Positions 9,094 through 19,504 of a stretch of 64,000 nt of DNA are shown here, piece by piece. Each line of letters opens with the position of its first letter. Positions within the stretch are counted from its first letter, which is position 1. The notes under the pieces are model-generated. The model was not told the DNA's origin and did not search any database. It saw nothing but the letters and a program-made list of their open reading frames with translations. The stretch covers positions 320,957 to 384,956 of the forward strand of contig CACJJI010000001.1 in the NCBI GenBank assembly GCA_902593675.1, written 5' to 3'. Source of the stretch: an uncultured SAR86 cluster bacterium. GTDB taxonomy: Bacteria > Pseudomonadota > Gammaproteobacteria > Magnimaribacterales > D2472. Both the position numbers and the translations under genes were made by a program.

Positions 9094-10053
9094 ATGAACG
9101 TTTACTGGTTTCAAGATTCAAAAACTGGGCACCTAAAACAAGTGCAGGCTCTTTTAGATCAACTTAAAAAAGAGACAGAACTCTCGATAACCACAATCAA
9201 TTATTCCAATCGCAAAAGTTTACCTGAAATGCTTTCTAATAAAAATGAGTTAGATGGTCCAACAATACTAATAGGTGCGGGTCATGGCGTTTATTCAAAA
9301 ATTCTTCAGGGGAAAAAATATTTAAGAAAACTGAATGATCAGGACATATTCTCAATTGCTGTGCTTCGTCCAAGCTATAAAATAAATTCTTTTGATTTAA
9401 TTGTTGCTCCAGAACATGATTTTCGCAGAAGAAATCTTCCTAAAAATGTTATTTCATTTCAGGGCTCTCTAGCACCTACGTCTCAAACTCCAATTGATGA
9501 AAATAAGGCAATAATAGCTATTGGAGGGCCAAGCAAGCATTATAAATTTGATCAAGAAATTTTAATTGAACAGCTTCACTATATTTTAAGCATACATCCA
9601 AAGCATAAATTTAAAATTTTTAATTCTCGTAGAACACCTGATGCCCTCAATTTAAAGTTAAAGAATGAGCTTGATAACTACTCTAATGTAAAATTTATTC
9701 ACTTGAGTTCACCAGAGTCTAATACATTTCAAGAAACTCTAAATGAATCTGCTTTGAAGTTTGTCACGCCTGATAGTTCAAATCTTGTATTTGAGGCATT
9801 ATCTACCCAGGGGTATACCTATTTAATACAAATAGAAAGGTCTAAATACAGACGGATTTTTGGTGCTAAAAAAATAAGAGAGTTGATGATTGAGTTAGTT
9901 AAATCAAAGCGAGTTGGTGTAGTAAGCATATTAAATAAAAAAGGAGGGATAAATATTTCTAAAATTGAAAATCCTTCGCTGCATTTTGAGCCTTTAGCAG
10001 AAGTTGAAAAGGTATCATTTTCTATAATGAAATTTATCAATAATCACGAATGA
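9094..10053 (+). CDS. ELM1/GtrOC1 family putative nucleoside-diphosphate-sugar epimerase (former DUF1022)
   Basis: N-terminal VYWFQDSKTGHLKQVQALL and SSNLVFEAL motif; overlaps the downstream glycosyltransferase by 4 nt. Confidence 0.7.
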   Translation: MNVYWFQDSKTGHLKQVQALLDQLKKETELSITTINYSNRKSLPEMLSNKNELDGPTILIGAGHGVYSKILQGKKYLRKLNDQDIFSIAVLRPSYKINSFDLIVAPEHDFRRRNLPKNVISFQGSLAPTSQTPIDENKAIIAIGGPSKHYKFDQEILIEQLHYILSIHPKHKFKIFNSRRTPDALNLKLKNELDNYSNVKFIHLSSPESNTFQETLNESALKFVTPDSSNLVFEALSTQGYTYLIQIERSKYRRIFGAKKIRELMIELVKSKRVGVVSILNKKGGINISKIENPSLHFEPLAEVEKVSFSIMKFINNHE

Positions 10054-11027
10054 AAATTACTCATTTGCTATCAAGCAAAATCTTTGCGGGGATTGAACAG
10101 CATGTTTATGAGCTGTCATCATTCATGTCTGATGCGTCTGATCAATTCATTATTTGTGATAAAGATATACATCATCATATGGATCGAATTAAAACCACTG
10201 ATTTGAACATCGGGTCAAGATATTCTCCTTTTAATACATACAAATTAATTAAGTTTCTTCAAACAAATAATGTTTCTATTTTGCATTGTCATGGAGCTAA
10301 ATCGAGCGCCATTGGAAAAGGAGTAAAGATTTTTAGCAGTATTAAGGTTGTATCAACAATCCACGGCCATAAAAAAAATAACAGCGCATTTACAAATGTG
10401 GATGCTGTTATAGGAGTCAATGAGTTGCTTGGTAAAAATATTCCTAATAGTACTTATATCCCTAATTGGTTTAATCCATCGCATGCAGGAGAGCGATCAT
10501 CTCGCAGTGGACCCATTATTGCTATTGGTAGGCTTGAAAAAGTTAAAGGTTTTGATCAACTTGTTAAAAGTTGGATTAATATCAATGAACGTCTAGAAAT
10601 TATCGGACTTGGACCAGAAGAACCTACCCTTAATCAGCTCATACAAGATTTAAATCTTCAGGATCGTATTCAAATTATTACAAATTGCGATTATGACAAT
10701 ATTGAAAGTAAATATAAAACAGCCAGCGGACTCATTGTATCGAGTCTCAAAGAAGGAGGTCCTAGGGTTGTGCTAGAGGCCATTAATCATGAAATACCAG
10801 TTCTTGGATCAAGAGTTGGAATCATTCCTGATTTGATTCCTAACGAATGTATATCAGAGCCTGGCAATCAAGAGAGTTTACAAATTTTGTTAGAAGAAAT
10901 GATACCTCTGTTACCTCAATTAAATATGGAGGGTATCAAGGCAGCTCTAATTGAAAATTATTCAGTTGCAAGTGCTGCTAAGAAAACCAAAGAAATTTAT
11001 GAGGCTTTGCTTAAAGCCAATTCATAA
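10050..11027 (+). CDS. Glycosyltransferase family 4
   Basis: GRLEKVKGFDQLV, SLKEGGPRVVLEA (EX7E-type) motifs. Confidence 0.85.
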   Translation: MKITHLLSSKIFAGIEQHVYELSSFMSDASDQFIICDKDIHHHMDRIKTTDLNIGSRYSPFNTYKLIKFLQTNNVSILHCHGAKSSAIGKGVKIFSSIKVVSTIHGHKKNNSAFTNVDAVIGVNELLGKNIPNSTYIPNWFNPSHAGERSSRSGPIIAIGRLEKVKGFDQLVKSWININERLEIIGLGPEEPTLNQLIQDLNLQDRIQIITNCDYDNIESKYKTASGLIVSSLKEGGPRVVLEAINHEIPVLGSRVGIIPDLIPNECISEPGNQESLQILLEEMIPLLPQLNMEGIKAALIENYSVASAAKKTKEIYEALLKANS

Positions 11028-12091
11028 ACATTCATTGTTGCATTGACCAAAGACTCTTTTGTAAATTGTTCGGGTATAGATTCAGGCGGTGGAGTTACTA
11101 AAACTTGATCAATTTGTTTGGCAAGCATCTTCACATTTCCATAATCAACCAAGCCAATTGGATTAATAGAGTTAATTGATTCTTCGACGCCACCTCTATC
11201 CCAGCCCATGACATGACTCCCGCAAGCAGCCGCTTCAATAATGGTTCTGCCAAATGGTTCAGGCTTAGATGATAAATTCATAACGATATTTGAAATTTTA
11301 TAAACATCGGCAATATCTGATCGAGCGCCACAAAAAGTAAGATGCTCAGTAAGATTTTTTTGTTTTATTAGTTTGTTTAAAAAATTGAAATAGCTTCTTT
11401 TATTTGTTGCAACTGGGCCTGGAATAATGCCGTGAAACCGCGATGTATCTATATAAGAAAAAAGGTCGATAAAACTCTCTATGCCTTTCCAGCTGGTTAT
11501 TCTTCCGGGCAGATTGAGAATAATTTTATTTTTTGTTTGAGGAAACTCATTAAACCAAGCTTCTTTCCATTCTTGACTTAAAGGCGATCTATTAAATTCA
11601 TGGAGATCGCATCCACGATATATTAAATGTAAATTAGATTCATCTACAGAATAGTTTTGCTGGATATATTTTTTTACAGTTTGAGAGATAGCAATAATTT
11701 CATCTGCATAAGACATAGATTTGCTGTAAAAAGGTTTGCTATATAAGCCATGAAATGTGGAGATGATAATGGGTTTTTTTCCCTGAAAATTTTTTAGTGC
11801 AAAGTAATTTATCCAAGCTGGAAATCTTGATCGGACGTGAACTATGTCGGGCTGAAACTCCAAATAAATCTTTTTTAAATTACGAATTTGCGATAAAGCT
11901 CTTATATTTTTCTTTGCTATTGGAAGGTTATAATGTTTTGCGCCATGGTCATTCAATAAATCTACTAGTTGTCCACCAGCAGAGATAACTGCAGAATCAT
12001 GGCCGCGTTTTATCAGATGATCGGAAAGATCTACTGTGCCGCGCTCAACACCACCAACTTTTAACTCCGGCAGCAGTTGCACGACTCTCAT
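10997..12091 (-). CDS. Glycosyltransferase family 4
   Basis: LPELKVGGVERG N-terminus; SSKPEPFGRTIIEAAACG motif. Confidence 0.87.
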   Translation of the reverse strand: MRVVQLLPELKVGGVERGTVDLSDHLIKRGHDSAVISAGGQLVDLLNDHGAKHYNLPIAKKNIRALSQIRNLKKIYLEFQPDIVHVRSRFPAWINYFALKNFQGKKPIIISTFHGLYSKPFYSKSMSYADEIIAISQTVKKYIQQNYSVDESNLHLIYRGCDLHEFNRSPLSQEWKEAWFNEFPQTKNKIILNLPGRITSWKGIESFIDLFSYIDTSRFHGIIPGPVATNKRSYFNFLNKLIKQKNLTEHLTFCGARSDIADVYKISNIVMNLSSKPEPFGRTIIEAAACGSHVMGWDRGGVEESINSINPIGLVDYGNVKMLAKQIDQVLVTPPPESIPEQFTKESLVNATMNVYELALSKAS

Positions 12092-12094
12092 ATA

Positions 12095-13300
12095 TTATTC
12101 GTATCGCAGCGCTACAGCTGGCTCTAATTGCGCTGCTTTCCTTGCAGGCCAAATACCAAAAAATAACCCAACACATGCTGAAAATATTACAGAGCCCAAT
12201 ATCGCTGAAAAAGGTATGGTAAAGACCCAATCTTGAAAAACTGTTACTAAAAAATATAAGCTAGAGCCAAAAATGACGCCGATAATACCGCCGATAATAC
12301 ATAGAGTTACAGCCTCAATAATGAATTGCAAAAGTATTGCTTGTTGAGTTGCACCTAAAGCTTTTCTTAAGCCTATTTCTCTTGTCCTCTCCGTCACAGA
12401 AACTAGCATTATATTCATTACGCCAATGCCACCAACCATAAGACTAATACCAGCAATACCAATCAATAAAGCTGAAAAGATGGCCGTTGCCTGTTTTTGC
12501 AAATCAGTAAACTGTGACCAATCATTAATTCTAAAATTGTTTTCCTCACCTGGGCCTATGTCATGCTCCCTTCGAAGAACTCTTTCAATAGATATCATTG
12601 CCTCTTCAGGCGTATAGGTATTTGGGACTTCCACGCGAATTGAATCGACTCTATCTCTTCCAAATACCCTATCGGAAGCTGTTAAAAGTGGTATGTAAAT
12701 TTGCTCATCGGGATTAGACCAACCTGTAGACCCCTCAGATTTAGTCACTCCTATAATCTTAAAAGTTACACCTCCAAGGTCAATCTCCTGCCCAACCAAA
12801 GCCTTTGAAGATGTTTTGAGCTCTGTGCCAACGCTTGAACCAATGACTGCCACTCTTTTCCTAGCCAGATCATCTCTTTCAGTAAAAAATGCTCCTTGGT
12901 CAATTTCATAGCCTTGAATGCTCAAATAAGTTTCTCTAGCGCCGATAACTGAAATACTTATACTTTCATTTTTATATTTGAGAGATTTGCTGCCTCGAAT
13001 TTCTGGCGACACCCTCCATTTTATCTCATCATCTTTGATTAATGCGTCGGCGTCAGAAATTGAGAGTGGTGCTGCACTTATTTTTTGACTACCCCTGCCA
13101 CGAGATGGATATACAGACAATGTGCGAGCAGATAAGTTGGTGATTGAATCATCGATTGCTCTTTGGGCGCTTGATCCAATTCCAACCATGGCAATAACTG
13201 AAGCTGTACCTATAACAATAGCAATGGTTGTCAAAAGAGATCTTAATAGATTAGCCCTAATGGAATCTATGGCTGTGGAAATAGATTCTTGCAATACCAT
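12095..13300 (-). CDS. ABC transporter permease, MacB/FtsX-like
   Basis: LRSLLTTIAIVIGTASVIAMVGIG N-terminus; GIGVMNIMLVSVTERTREIGLRKALGA motif. Confidence 0.93.
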   Translation of the reverse strand: MVLQESISTAIDSIRANLLRSLLTTIAIVIGTASVIAMVGIGSSAQRAIDDSITNLSARTLSVYPSRGRGSQKISAAPLSISDADALIKDDEIKWRVSPEIRGSKSLKYKNESISISVIGARETYLSIQGYEIDQGAFFTERDDLARKRVAVIGSSVGTELKTSSKALVGQEIDLGGVTFKIIGVTKSEGSTGWSNPDEQIYIPLLTASDRVFGRDRVDSIRVEVPNTYTPEEAMISIERVLRREHDIGPGEENNFRINDWSQFTDLQKQATAIFSALLIGIAGISLMVGGIGVMNIMLVSVTERTREIGLRKALGATQQAILLQFIIEAVTLCIIGGIIGVIFGSSLYFLVTVFQDWVFTIPFSAILGSVIFSACVGLFFGIWPARKAAQLEPAVALRYE

Positions 13301-13303
13301 AAG

Positions 13304-14500
13304 TTAACCAAACCTACCTTTTACTCTTTCAGAAAATTTTTGTTGGTATTTAATGAGACCTTCGCTTGGAAGCACATATACAACCTCGTCATACTCTATG
13401 CCTTGTTTGACCTCAACATAGTTCAGATCTGTTTTTCCAACCTTGACCCAAATCGGTACTGCTCCCCTCTTAGTTTTTTTTAGGACTATGTAAGCATCAA
13501 AATTTTCACCTTCAACTTTTTTAGTCAAAAAATTATTTAGCTCATCTTCTTTAATCCCAAGCAATGGAGCAACTGATCGGATATCCTTTCTTGTTCTTAA
13601 AGAACCTGCTGGTAATGCTAGAGCAACCTCTTCATTTAAAATTTCAATTTCAACATCAGTATTCATTCCTATCAGAAGTAAATTTTCTTGATTTTCAATG
13701 TCTATTAGCACAGGAAATGTTGTAACATTTTGATCAATTTTTGACATAGGTTCGATCTTAGAAACAACTCCTACAAATTTTCTATCTCTGTATGCAGAAA
13801 CCTTTAATGTAACTTCTTGACCAATAGTAATCTTTCCAATATCTATCTCATCGATTAATGCTCTAACTCTAACTTTATTTAGATCTGCCATCTCCATTAA
13901 TAATGTTCCACCGCCCACAGCCGAAGTTGGAGAAGTAATTACTTGACCTACTTCAGCTGGTCTACTGATAACAGTCCCAGCAATTGGCGACCTAACACTT
14001 GTGTCATCTAATGCTATTCGAGCATTTTCTAAAAACACTTCTGCTCTTACTAGCTGAGCTCTTGCTGAGGAGAATGACTCCTGAGCATCTTCAAATGATT
14101 TATCAGAAATATTCCCTTCATCATGCAGTCTTTTAGAGCGCTCAAATTGATTTTTAGCATTACTTAAACGAACTTTAGCAACCTCAAGGTCTGCATTAGC
14201 TTGAGCTAAAGTATTTGTTGGAGTTCTTTGATCTATTCTTGCGAGAACCACGCCCTCATCGACATAATCTCCGATTTCAGCTCCCAAAAAAAGAATTTGC
14301 CCAGAAGCCTTGGATTTGATTTCAATTGAGGAGATAGCCTCTACTGTTCCAGAAGCTTCAACCGTAAGTTCTAGCTGTTGAGATGCCGCTTCTTTTAAAG
14401 CATAGAATTTAAATTCTTCTTCTTCTTTGCCTCCACCACAACTAACAATTAATGCCGTAGACAAAATAATGCTGAAAGTTTTAATTATTGAGTGCTTCAT
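13304..14500 (-). CDS. Efflux periplasmic adaptor (MacA/HlyD family), predicted lipoprotein
   Basis: Lipobox LIVSC; VEASGTVEAISSIEIKSKASGQI; coiled-coil hairpin region. Confidence 0.92.
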   Translation of the reverse strand: MKHSIIKTFSIILSTALIVSCGGGKEEEEFKFYALKEAASQQLELTVEASGTVEAISSIEIKSKASGQILFLGAEIGDYVDEGVVLARIDQRTPTNTLAQANADLEVAKVRLSNAKNQFERSKRLHDEGNISDKSFEDAQESFSSARAQLVRAEVFLENARIALDDTSVRSPIAGTVISRPAEVGQVITSPTSAVGGGTLLMEMADLNKVRVRALIDEIDIGKITIGQEVTLKVSAYRDRKFVGVVSKIEPMSKIDQNVTTFPVLIDIENQENLLLIGMNTDVEIEILNEEVALALPAGSLRTRKDIRSVAPLLGIKEDELNNFLTKKVEGENFDAYIVLKKTKRGAVPIWVKVGKTDLNYVEVKQGIEYDEVVYVLPSEGLIKYQQKFSERVKGRFG

Positions 14501-15186
14501 GATTTTTCCTTTCTAATGTCTGATTCTATCAAACCATCCTTAATAAATATTGTTCTTTGAGCTTCTGCAGCTACTTCATTCTCGTGAGTAATTAGAATAA
14601 TAGTTTGACCTTGTTGATGAAGATTATGAAAAAGCTGCATCACATCATGCCCAGTTTGGCTATCTAAGTTTCCAGTAGGCTCATCAGCAAATAGAATAGA
14701 AGGGTTGTTAACCAAAGCTCTCGCTATGGCAACTCTTTGCTGCTGCCCTCCTGAAAGCTCAGATGGCTGATGATCCATTCTTGATTCAAGCCCAACCTGA
14801 CAGAGAACATCCTTACCTATTCTGAGTTGATCGTTTTTGCCTACTCCTGCATATTTTAGAGGTAGCATGACATTATCAAGAGCACTGTTGCGTGCCAACA
14901 AATGGAAATTTTGAAAAACAAATCCAATTTCTTTATTTCTTATGCTTGCAAGCTCATCGCCTTCAAGCGAACTAACTTCTTGGTTATTAAGATAGTATGT
15001 ACCATCTGTTGGACTATCAAGACACCCGATAATATTCATTAGCGTTGATTTACCTGATCCTGATGGACCCATAATTGCTATAAATTCCCCTTGCTCAATA
15101 CCAAAACTCACACCTCTTAAGGCTTCAACGGTTTGCGTACCAAGCAAGTAATGTTTGGTAATATTTTTAACTTCTATAACATTCAT
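14497..15186 (-). CDS. ABC transporter ATP-binding protein, MacB/LolD-like
   Basis: Walker A GPSGSGKST, signature LSGGQQQR, Walker B ILFADEPTG. Confidence 0.96.
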   Translation of the reverse strand: MNVIEVKNITKHYLLGTQTVEALRGVSFGIEQGEFIAIMGPSGSGKSTLMNIIGCLDSPTDGTYYLNNQEVSSLEGDELASIRNKEIGFVFQNFHLLARNSALDNVMLPLKYAGVGKNDQLRIGKDVLCQVGLESRMDHQPSELSGGQQQRVAIARALVNNPSILFADEPTGNLDSQTGHDVMQLFHNLHQQGQTIILITHENEVAAEAQRTIFIKDGLIESDIRKEKS

Positions 15187-15638
15187 GCTGGCTTACATAT
15201 AAATACAGGTATTTCTCTAGAGGTATTACTCTGATAGGTTTCATAGTTAGGATAAAATGAACAAATTAATGGCCATAACTCATCCTTCTTCTCTTTGGAC
15301 ACCTCTTCTGCTAGATAGTTCCCTTGCCCATCAATGGTTGTGATCTTAACTGCTGGGTGAGCTTTAAGATTGTAATACCAATCAGGATTCTTTGGCATGC
15401 CTCCAAGAGATGCAACCAGAATTGGCATACCATCTTGATGAACATAAATTAAGGGAATATTTCTTATTTTATTAGATTTAGCGCCCTTGGTTTCTACAAC
15501 CATAATTGGAAAGCCGCCCGGCCACTTATTCCATAATTTGCCGTTACTAAACAAAAATATAGAGGCTTGGAATTTAGCAAAATATTTAATCATTCGCTTC
15601 GCGGTTTTAGCTTGCTTTGTAGAATATTTTTCAGACAT
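15183..15638 (-). CDS. DDN/FDOR-type (nitroreductase/cation-responsive) family protein
   Basis: TKGAKSNKIRNIPLIYVHQDG...VASLGGMPKNPDWYYNLKAHPAV, hallmark of the DDN family. Confidence 0.85.
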   Translation of the reverse strand: MSEKYSTKQAKTAKRMIKYFAKFQASIFLFSNGKLWNKWPGGFPIMVVETKGAKSNKIRNIPLIYVHQDGMPILVASLGGMPKNPDWYYNLKAHPAVKITTIDGQGNYLAEEVSKEKKDELWPLICSFYPNYETYQSNTSREIPVFICKPA

Positions 15639-15747
15639 GGTTATAAAGATGTAAAGTTTACTTTACATTAAAAACTATACAATAAAAAGTTCATAGGGTT
15701 TTAATAATTGTTATTAGCTAGAAGGAATAATGCTTTGTGCTTAAGCT

Positions 15748-16914
15748 TTATTCGAAAGAAGCTATTCCAGTTTGAAAATTGCCAAGAATCAGCGCATGTA
15801 AATCATGAGTGCCCTCATAAGTATTTACAGCTTCGAGATTCATTGAATGTCTGACAACATGATACTCATCAATGACTCCATTTCCTCCATGCATATCTCT
15901 TGCCATCCTAGCTATATCTAGGGCCTTGCCACAGTTATTGCGCTTGATAAGCGAAATCATTTCTGGGACCATTTTATCTTCATCAATCAACCTTCCAACG
16001 CGGAGGGCTGCCTGAAGACCAAGAGAAATCTCTGTTTGCATGTCGGCCAATTTTTTTTGAATTAATTGCTTGCTAGCTAAAGGATTACCAAATTGCACTC
16101 TATCTAATGTGTACTGTCTCGCTGCATGCCAACAAAACTCGGCCGCGCCAATGACCCCCCAAGCAATTCCATATCTGGCTAAGTTTAAACAGGTAAATGG
16201 GCCTCTAAAGCTTTGTGCTAAGGGTAAAACATGATCATCTGGAATAAAAACATCTTCCATAAATACTTGACCAGTGACAGATGCACGAAGTGCAAATTTT
16301 CCACTCATTGGTTTTGCTTCAAGTCCCTTAAACTCTTTTCTTGCAATGAAGCCTCTCAATACTCCTTGCTCATCTTTGGCCCAAATTACAAAAACATCTG
16401 CAATAGGCGCATTTGTGATCCATGTTTTTGATCCATTTAATTCATAACCACCATCAACTTTCTTAGCTCTTGAAAGCATGCTACCTGGATCTGAGCCAGC
16501 ATCAGGCTCTGTCAAACCAAAACATCCTACAAGCTCTCCTGTAGCCATTTTTGGCAGCAATTCTTCTTTTTGTTCCTCAGAACCAAAATTATAAATTGCA
16601 TACATCGATAGCGATGACTGAACACTAAACGCAGATCGATAACTGGTGTCAACTCTTTCAATTTCTCTTGTTATCAATCCATAAGCAACGTAATTAATCC
16701 CGGCACAGCCATAACCTTTAATGGTTGCCCCTAAGATACCAAGATCACCCATCTCCCTCATAATTTCAGGATGAAAAATCTCATTTCTGTTTGATTCTAT
16801 GATCCTTGGCATCAATGATTTTTGACAATATTCCCTAACATTATCTCTAATCATTCTTTCTTCCTCAGAAAGCTGATCATCAAATTTAAAAATGTCTTCC
16901 CAATTATTTTCCAT
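15748..16914 (-). CDS. gcdH: Glutaryl-CoA dehydrogenase
   Basis: [44 protein letters not shown]. Confidence 0.9.
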   Translation of the reverse strand: MENNWEDIFKFDDQLSEEERMIRDNVREYCQKSLMPRIIESNRNEIFHPEIMREMGDLGILGATIKGYGCAGINYVAYGLITREIERVDTSYRSAFSVQSSLSMYAIYNFGSEEQKEELLPKMATGELVGCFGLTEPDAGSDPGSMLSRAKKVDGGYELNGSKTWITNAPIADVFVIWAKDEQGVLRGFIARKEFKGLEAKPMSGKFALRASVTGQVFMEDVFIPDDHVLPLAQSFRGPFTCLNLARYGIAWGVIGAAEFCWHAARQYTLDRVQFGNPLASKQLIQKKLADMQTEISLGLQAALRVGRLIDEDKMVPEMISLIKRNNCGKALDIARMARDMHGGNGVIDEYHVVRHSMNLEAVNTYEGTHDLHALILGNFQTGIASFE

Positions 16915-16931
16915 AAATCATTACCCAAAAA

Positions 16932-16956
16932 AAAGCCTGAAACTAAGTCAGGCTTT
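16932..16956 (-). terminator. Rho-independent-like hairpin downstream of the TBDR at 16973-19171
   Basis: AAAGCCTGA-ACTAAG-TCAGGCTTT stem with flanking A/T tracts. Confidence 0.75.
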
Positions 16957-16972
16957 TAATTATATTCGAGAT

Positions 16973-19171
16973 TTAGAATTTATAGTACAAATCCATTCCT
17001 ATAGTTCTTGGATGACCATAAAAATCTAAGGTTAGTTGCCCAAAACCAGGTCCAAAAGGAATCATATTTACTACATAAGACGCATCGTTAAGGTTTTTAA
17101 TCCAGAATGTTAAATCCAGATTATCCATTGGACTAGTCATCAATCTAAAGTCAGTAATATTCCTAGCCTCAACATGAGTTAAAGCAGATCTAGGATCTTT
17201 ACTGCTATATGGGAAAGCATTATGTTCACCCACTCTAGAATGATCTAATCGAATACGATAATTCCCAAAATCTTTTTCCAATGAAGCATAAATCATAGAC
17301 TCTGGTGCATAGGGGAATAACTCTGGAGCAAACCCATCAGGAGCCATAACTGATTCAGTATACTCACTATCTAAGCTTCCATAATTTAAGCTGAATTGAG
17401 TTGTATCATTAAGTAATGCTACTGCCTCAAGCTCAAAACCAGATTGCTCTGCAGAATTGTTAAGAACTACAGATGCAGCAGCTTGTTCTGCTGTAAAATA
17501 TGCAACTTGCATATCTTCATGCTCATTATCAAAAAAAGCAGCATTGATTGAAACTCTGTTATCCATGTATCGCCCTTTTAAACCAAACTCAACTGATTCA
17601 ATAAGCTCAGGACCATACCCTGCTCCTGCTTGTGCTGGATTAGAGGCTTCAGTGTTATAACCTCCAGCTTTAAATCCATCTGCAGCTTTGGCATATATAT
17701 TTGTTGTGTCGCTTAGCTGATGAGAAATAATAAAGGTATTACTGGTATTACTGTCACTTCTTTGTTGATCAACAGTCCAAAAACCTGAATATGAAGCATA
17801 ACCTTTTTTATCTTCTTCGGTTCTTCTTGATCCAACAGTGATATCAGTCCTATCGCCAATATCAAAAGTTACCTGAGCATATAAAGCACTCGCATCGCCA
17901 CCACCAGAATATTTTTGATCAATAGCGAAACCCCCTAAGAATCCTGATTGCGGGTTATCTGTAAATGCATCATCGTCAAACGAATAATATCCAGCAACAT
18001 AGCTCATAAAATCATTTGAACCAGTTAGTTGTAATTCAAGTGTTTTAGAGGAATAAGAGGTATGTCTTGCGGTATGGAAAATATAATGAGGTGTTCCATC
18101 CATATCTAATTGATCATCCCAGTCAAGTTTTCGATCAGCTAAAGTGAGCTTTAATTCGCCAAGAGCTGTTTGACGGGTGATTATTAAATTTACACCTTCA
18201 ACTACTGAAGTCTCATACATCTCATTGTCAAGTGACGTATATCTATCTCTACCTAAACGATCATAAAGCTGGACAGGGGCTACCCATAAACCGCCTGTGG
18301 CTGGAGATGGTCCAAACCCAAGAGCTGGGGCCCACCAATCAGCCATATTTCCAAGCTGAGGATGAGGAGGAGTATTATCTTGATCTGTCCAATCAAAAGA
18401 CAGATCTACCTGAGTATTCTCGCCAGCATAATAGAGCGAAAATTTAAAACCTTTTGAATCAATAACATCTAACTCTTTAGTTGGCGGATTGATGTTATTT
18501 GGAATCACGCCAGGTTGAGTTGCAGGTTGGTATGGTCCTGGATTGTTTTTTACGAAACCATCTCTAGATTTATTGTGTAGAACAACTTTGGCAAAAATAT
18601 CTTGCCCGATTTCATAATCTGCAATTAATCGACCCTGCTTGAGGCCATAGTTACCAATTGTAACTGCGCCTGAAACACCAGCACCTGAAGGTTTTTTACT
18701 TATAAAGTTTACCGCTCCAGCAAGAGTATTTCTTCCATAAAGTGTTCCTTGAGGTCCTCTTAAAATCTCAACTCTCTCTAGGTCAACGAGATCCCATATT
18801 CCACCTTGAGTTTTACCCATATAAACTCCATCAACATAAGTACCAACTGAAGGCTCCCATGTAATAGCTGGGTTCATGGCTACACCACCACGGATCGCCA
18901 AAGAGGCTCCCGTATTGTTAGCAGGTGCCGGTAATAACATCACATTCGGTGCAATTCCTTGCAAATCAACAACATTTTTAATGTTTAAATCTTGAATTGT
19001 TGCCTCAGTTACCGCTGTAACGGCAATAGGTGTATCTTGAAGTGATTTCTCAGTTTTTTGAGCAGTAACAACTACCTCTTCGAGCACAGCATCAGCAACT
19101 GAAAAGACTGAAAAACATGCCAATGGAAGAGCAAAAAATGTAAATTTTAGATTATTCATAGTATCCCCCAT
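16973..19171 (-). CDS. TonB-dependent receptor
   Basis: LEEVVVTAQKTEKSLQDTPIAVTAV plug start; LERVEILRGPQGTLYGRNTLAGAVNFISKKP; C-terminal aromatic residue. Confidence 0.95.
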   Translation of the reverse strand: MGDTMNNLKFTFFALPLACFSVFSVADAVLEEVVVTAQKTEKSLQDTPIAVTAVTEATIQDLNIKNVVDLQGIAPNVMLLPAPANNTGASLAIRGGVAMNPAITWEPSVGTYVDGVYMGKTQGGIWDLVDLERVEILRGPQGTLYGRNTLAGAVNFISKKPSGAGVSGAVTIGNYGLKQGRLIADYEIGQDIFAKVVLHNKSRDGFVKNNPGPYQPATQPGVIPNNINPPTKELDVIDSKGFKFSLYYAGENTQVDLSFDWTDQDNTPPHPQLGNMADWWAPALGFGPSPATGGLWVAPVQLYDRLGRDRYTSLDNEMYETSVVEGVNLIITRQTALGELKLTLADRKLDWDDQLDMDGTPHYIFHTARHTSYSSKTLELQLTGSNDFMSYVAGYYSFDDDAFTDNPQSGFLGGFAIDQKYSGGGDASALYAQVTFDIGDRTDITVGSRRTEEDKKGYASYSGFWTVDQQRSDSNTSNTFIISHQLSDTTNIYAKAADGFKAGGYNTEASNPAQAGAGYGPELIESVEFGLKGRYMDNRVSINAAFFDNEHEDMQVAYFTAEQAAASVVLNNSAEQSGFELEAVALLNDTTQFSLNYGSLDSEYTESVMAPDGFAPELFPYAPESMIYASLEKDFGNYRIRLDHSRVGEHNAFPYSSKDPRSALTHVEARNITDFRLMTSPMDNLDLTFWIKNLNDASYVVNMIPFGPGFGQLTLDFYGHPRTIGMDLYYKF

Positions 19172-19248
19172 ACGTAAATGAATGTTTCTAATATACAGTT
19201 AATCAGAATTTATGAGCATATGTCTAGTTTTTTTACAAAAAAATATAC

Positions 19249-19482
19249 CTAGACCTTCTCAATTCTTATAATTCCAAAGCGTGGCGAAGAAAATTCTATA
19301 TTTGATTTCTGGAGAATATTAGATGCTATTTCTATCATTTTATTACTATTTCCGCAGATAATTATTAAAGGCAGTTGATCTTGATATTGATAGACAAAAT
19401 CTAGCACTTCATTACTTGCATCTTGGTGCTTTACTCCATGCAAATCTAAATGAGTTATACCTCGTTCAAGAAAGGTCTTCAT
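19249..19482 (-). CDS. Small stand-alone Smr-like domain protein
   Basis: THLDLHGVKHQDA matches the LDLHG Smr signature; second motif degenerate (IICGNSNKM). Confidence 0.6.
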   Translation of the reverse strand: MKTFLERGITHLDLHGVKHQDASNEVLDFVYQYQDQLPLIIICGNSNKMIEIASNILQKSNIEFSSPRFGIIRIEKV

Positions 19483-19504
19483 TGGATCAATGCAGTGATT
19501 TTGT

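Noticed and set aside
12036-12236. Short ORFs on both strands over the GT4/permease junction
   Set aside because: They overlap two supported genes and show no motifs.
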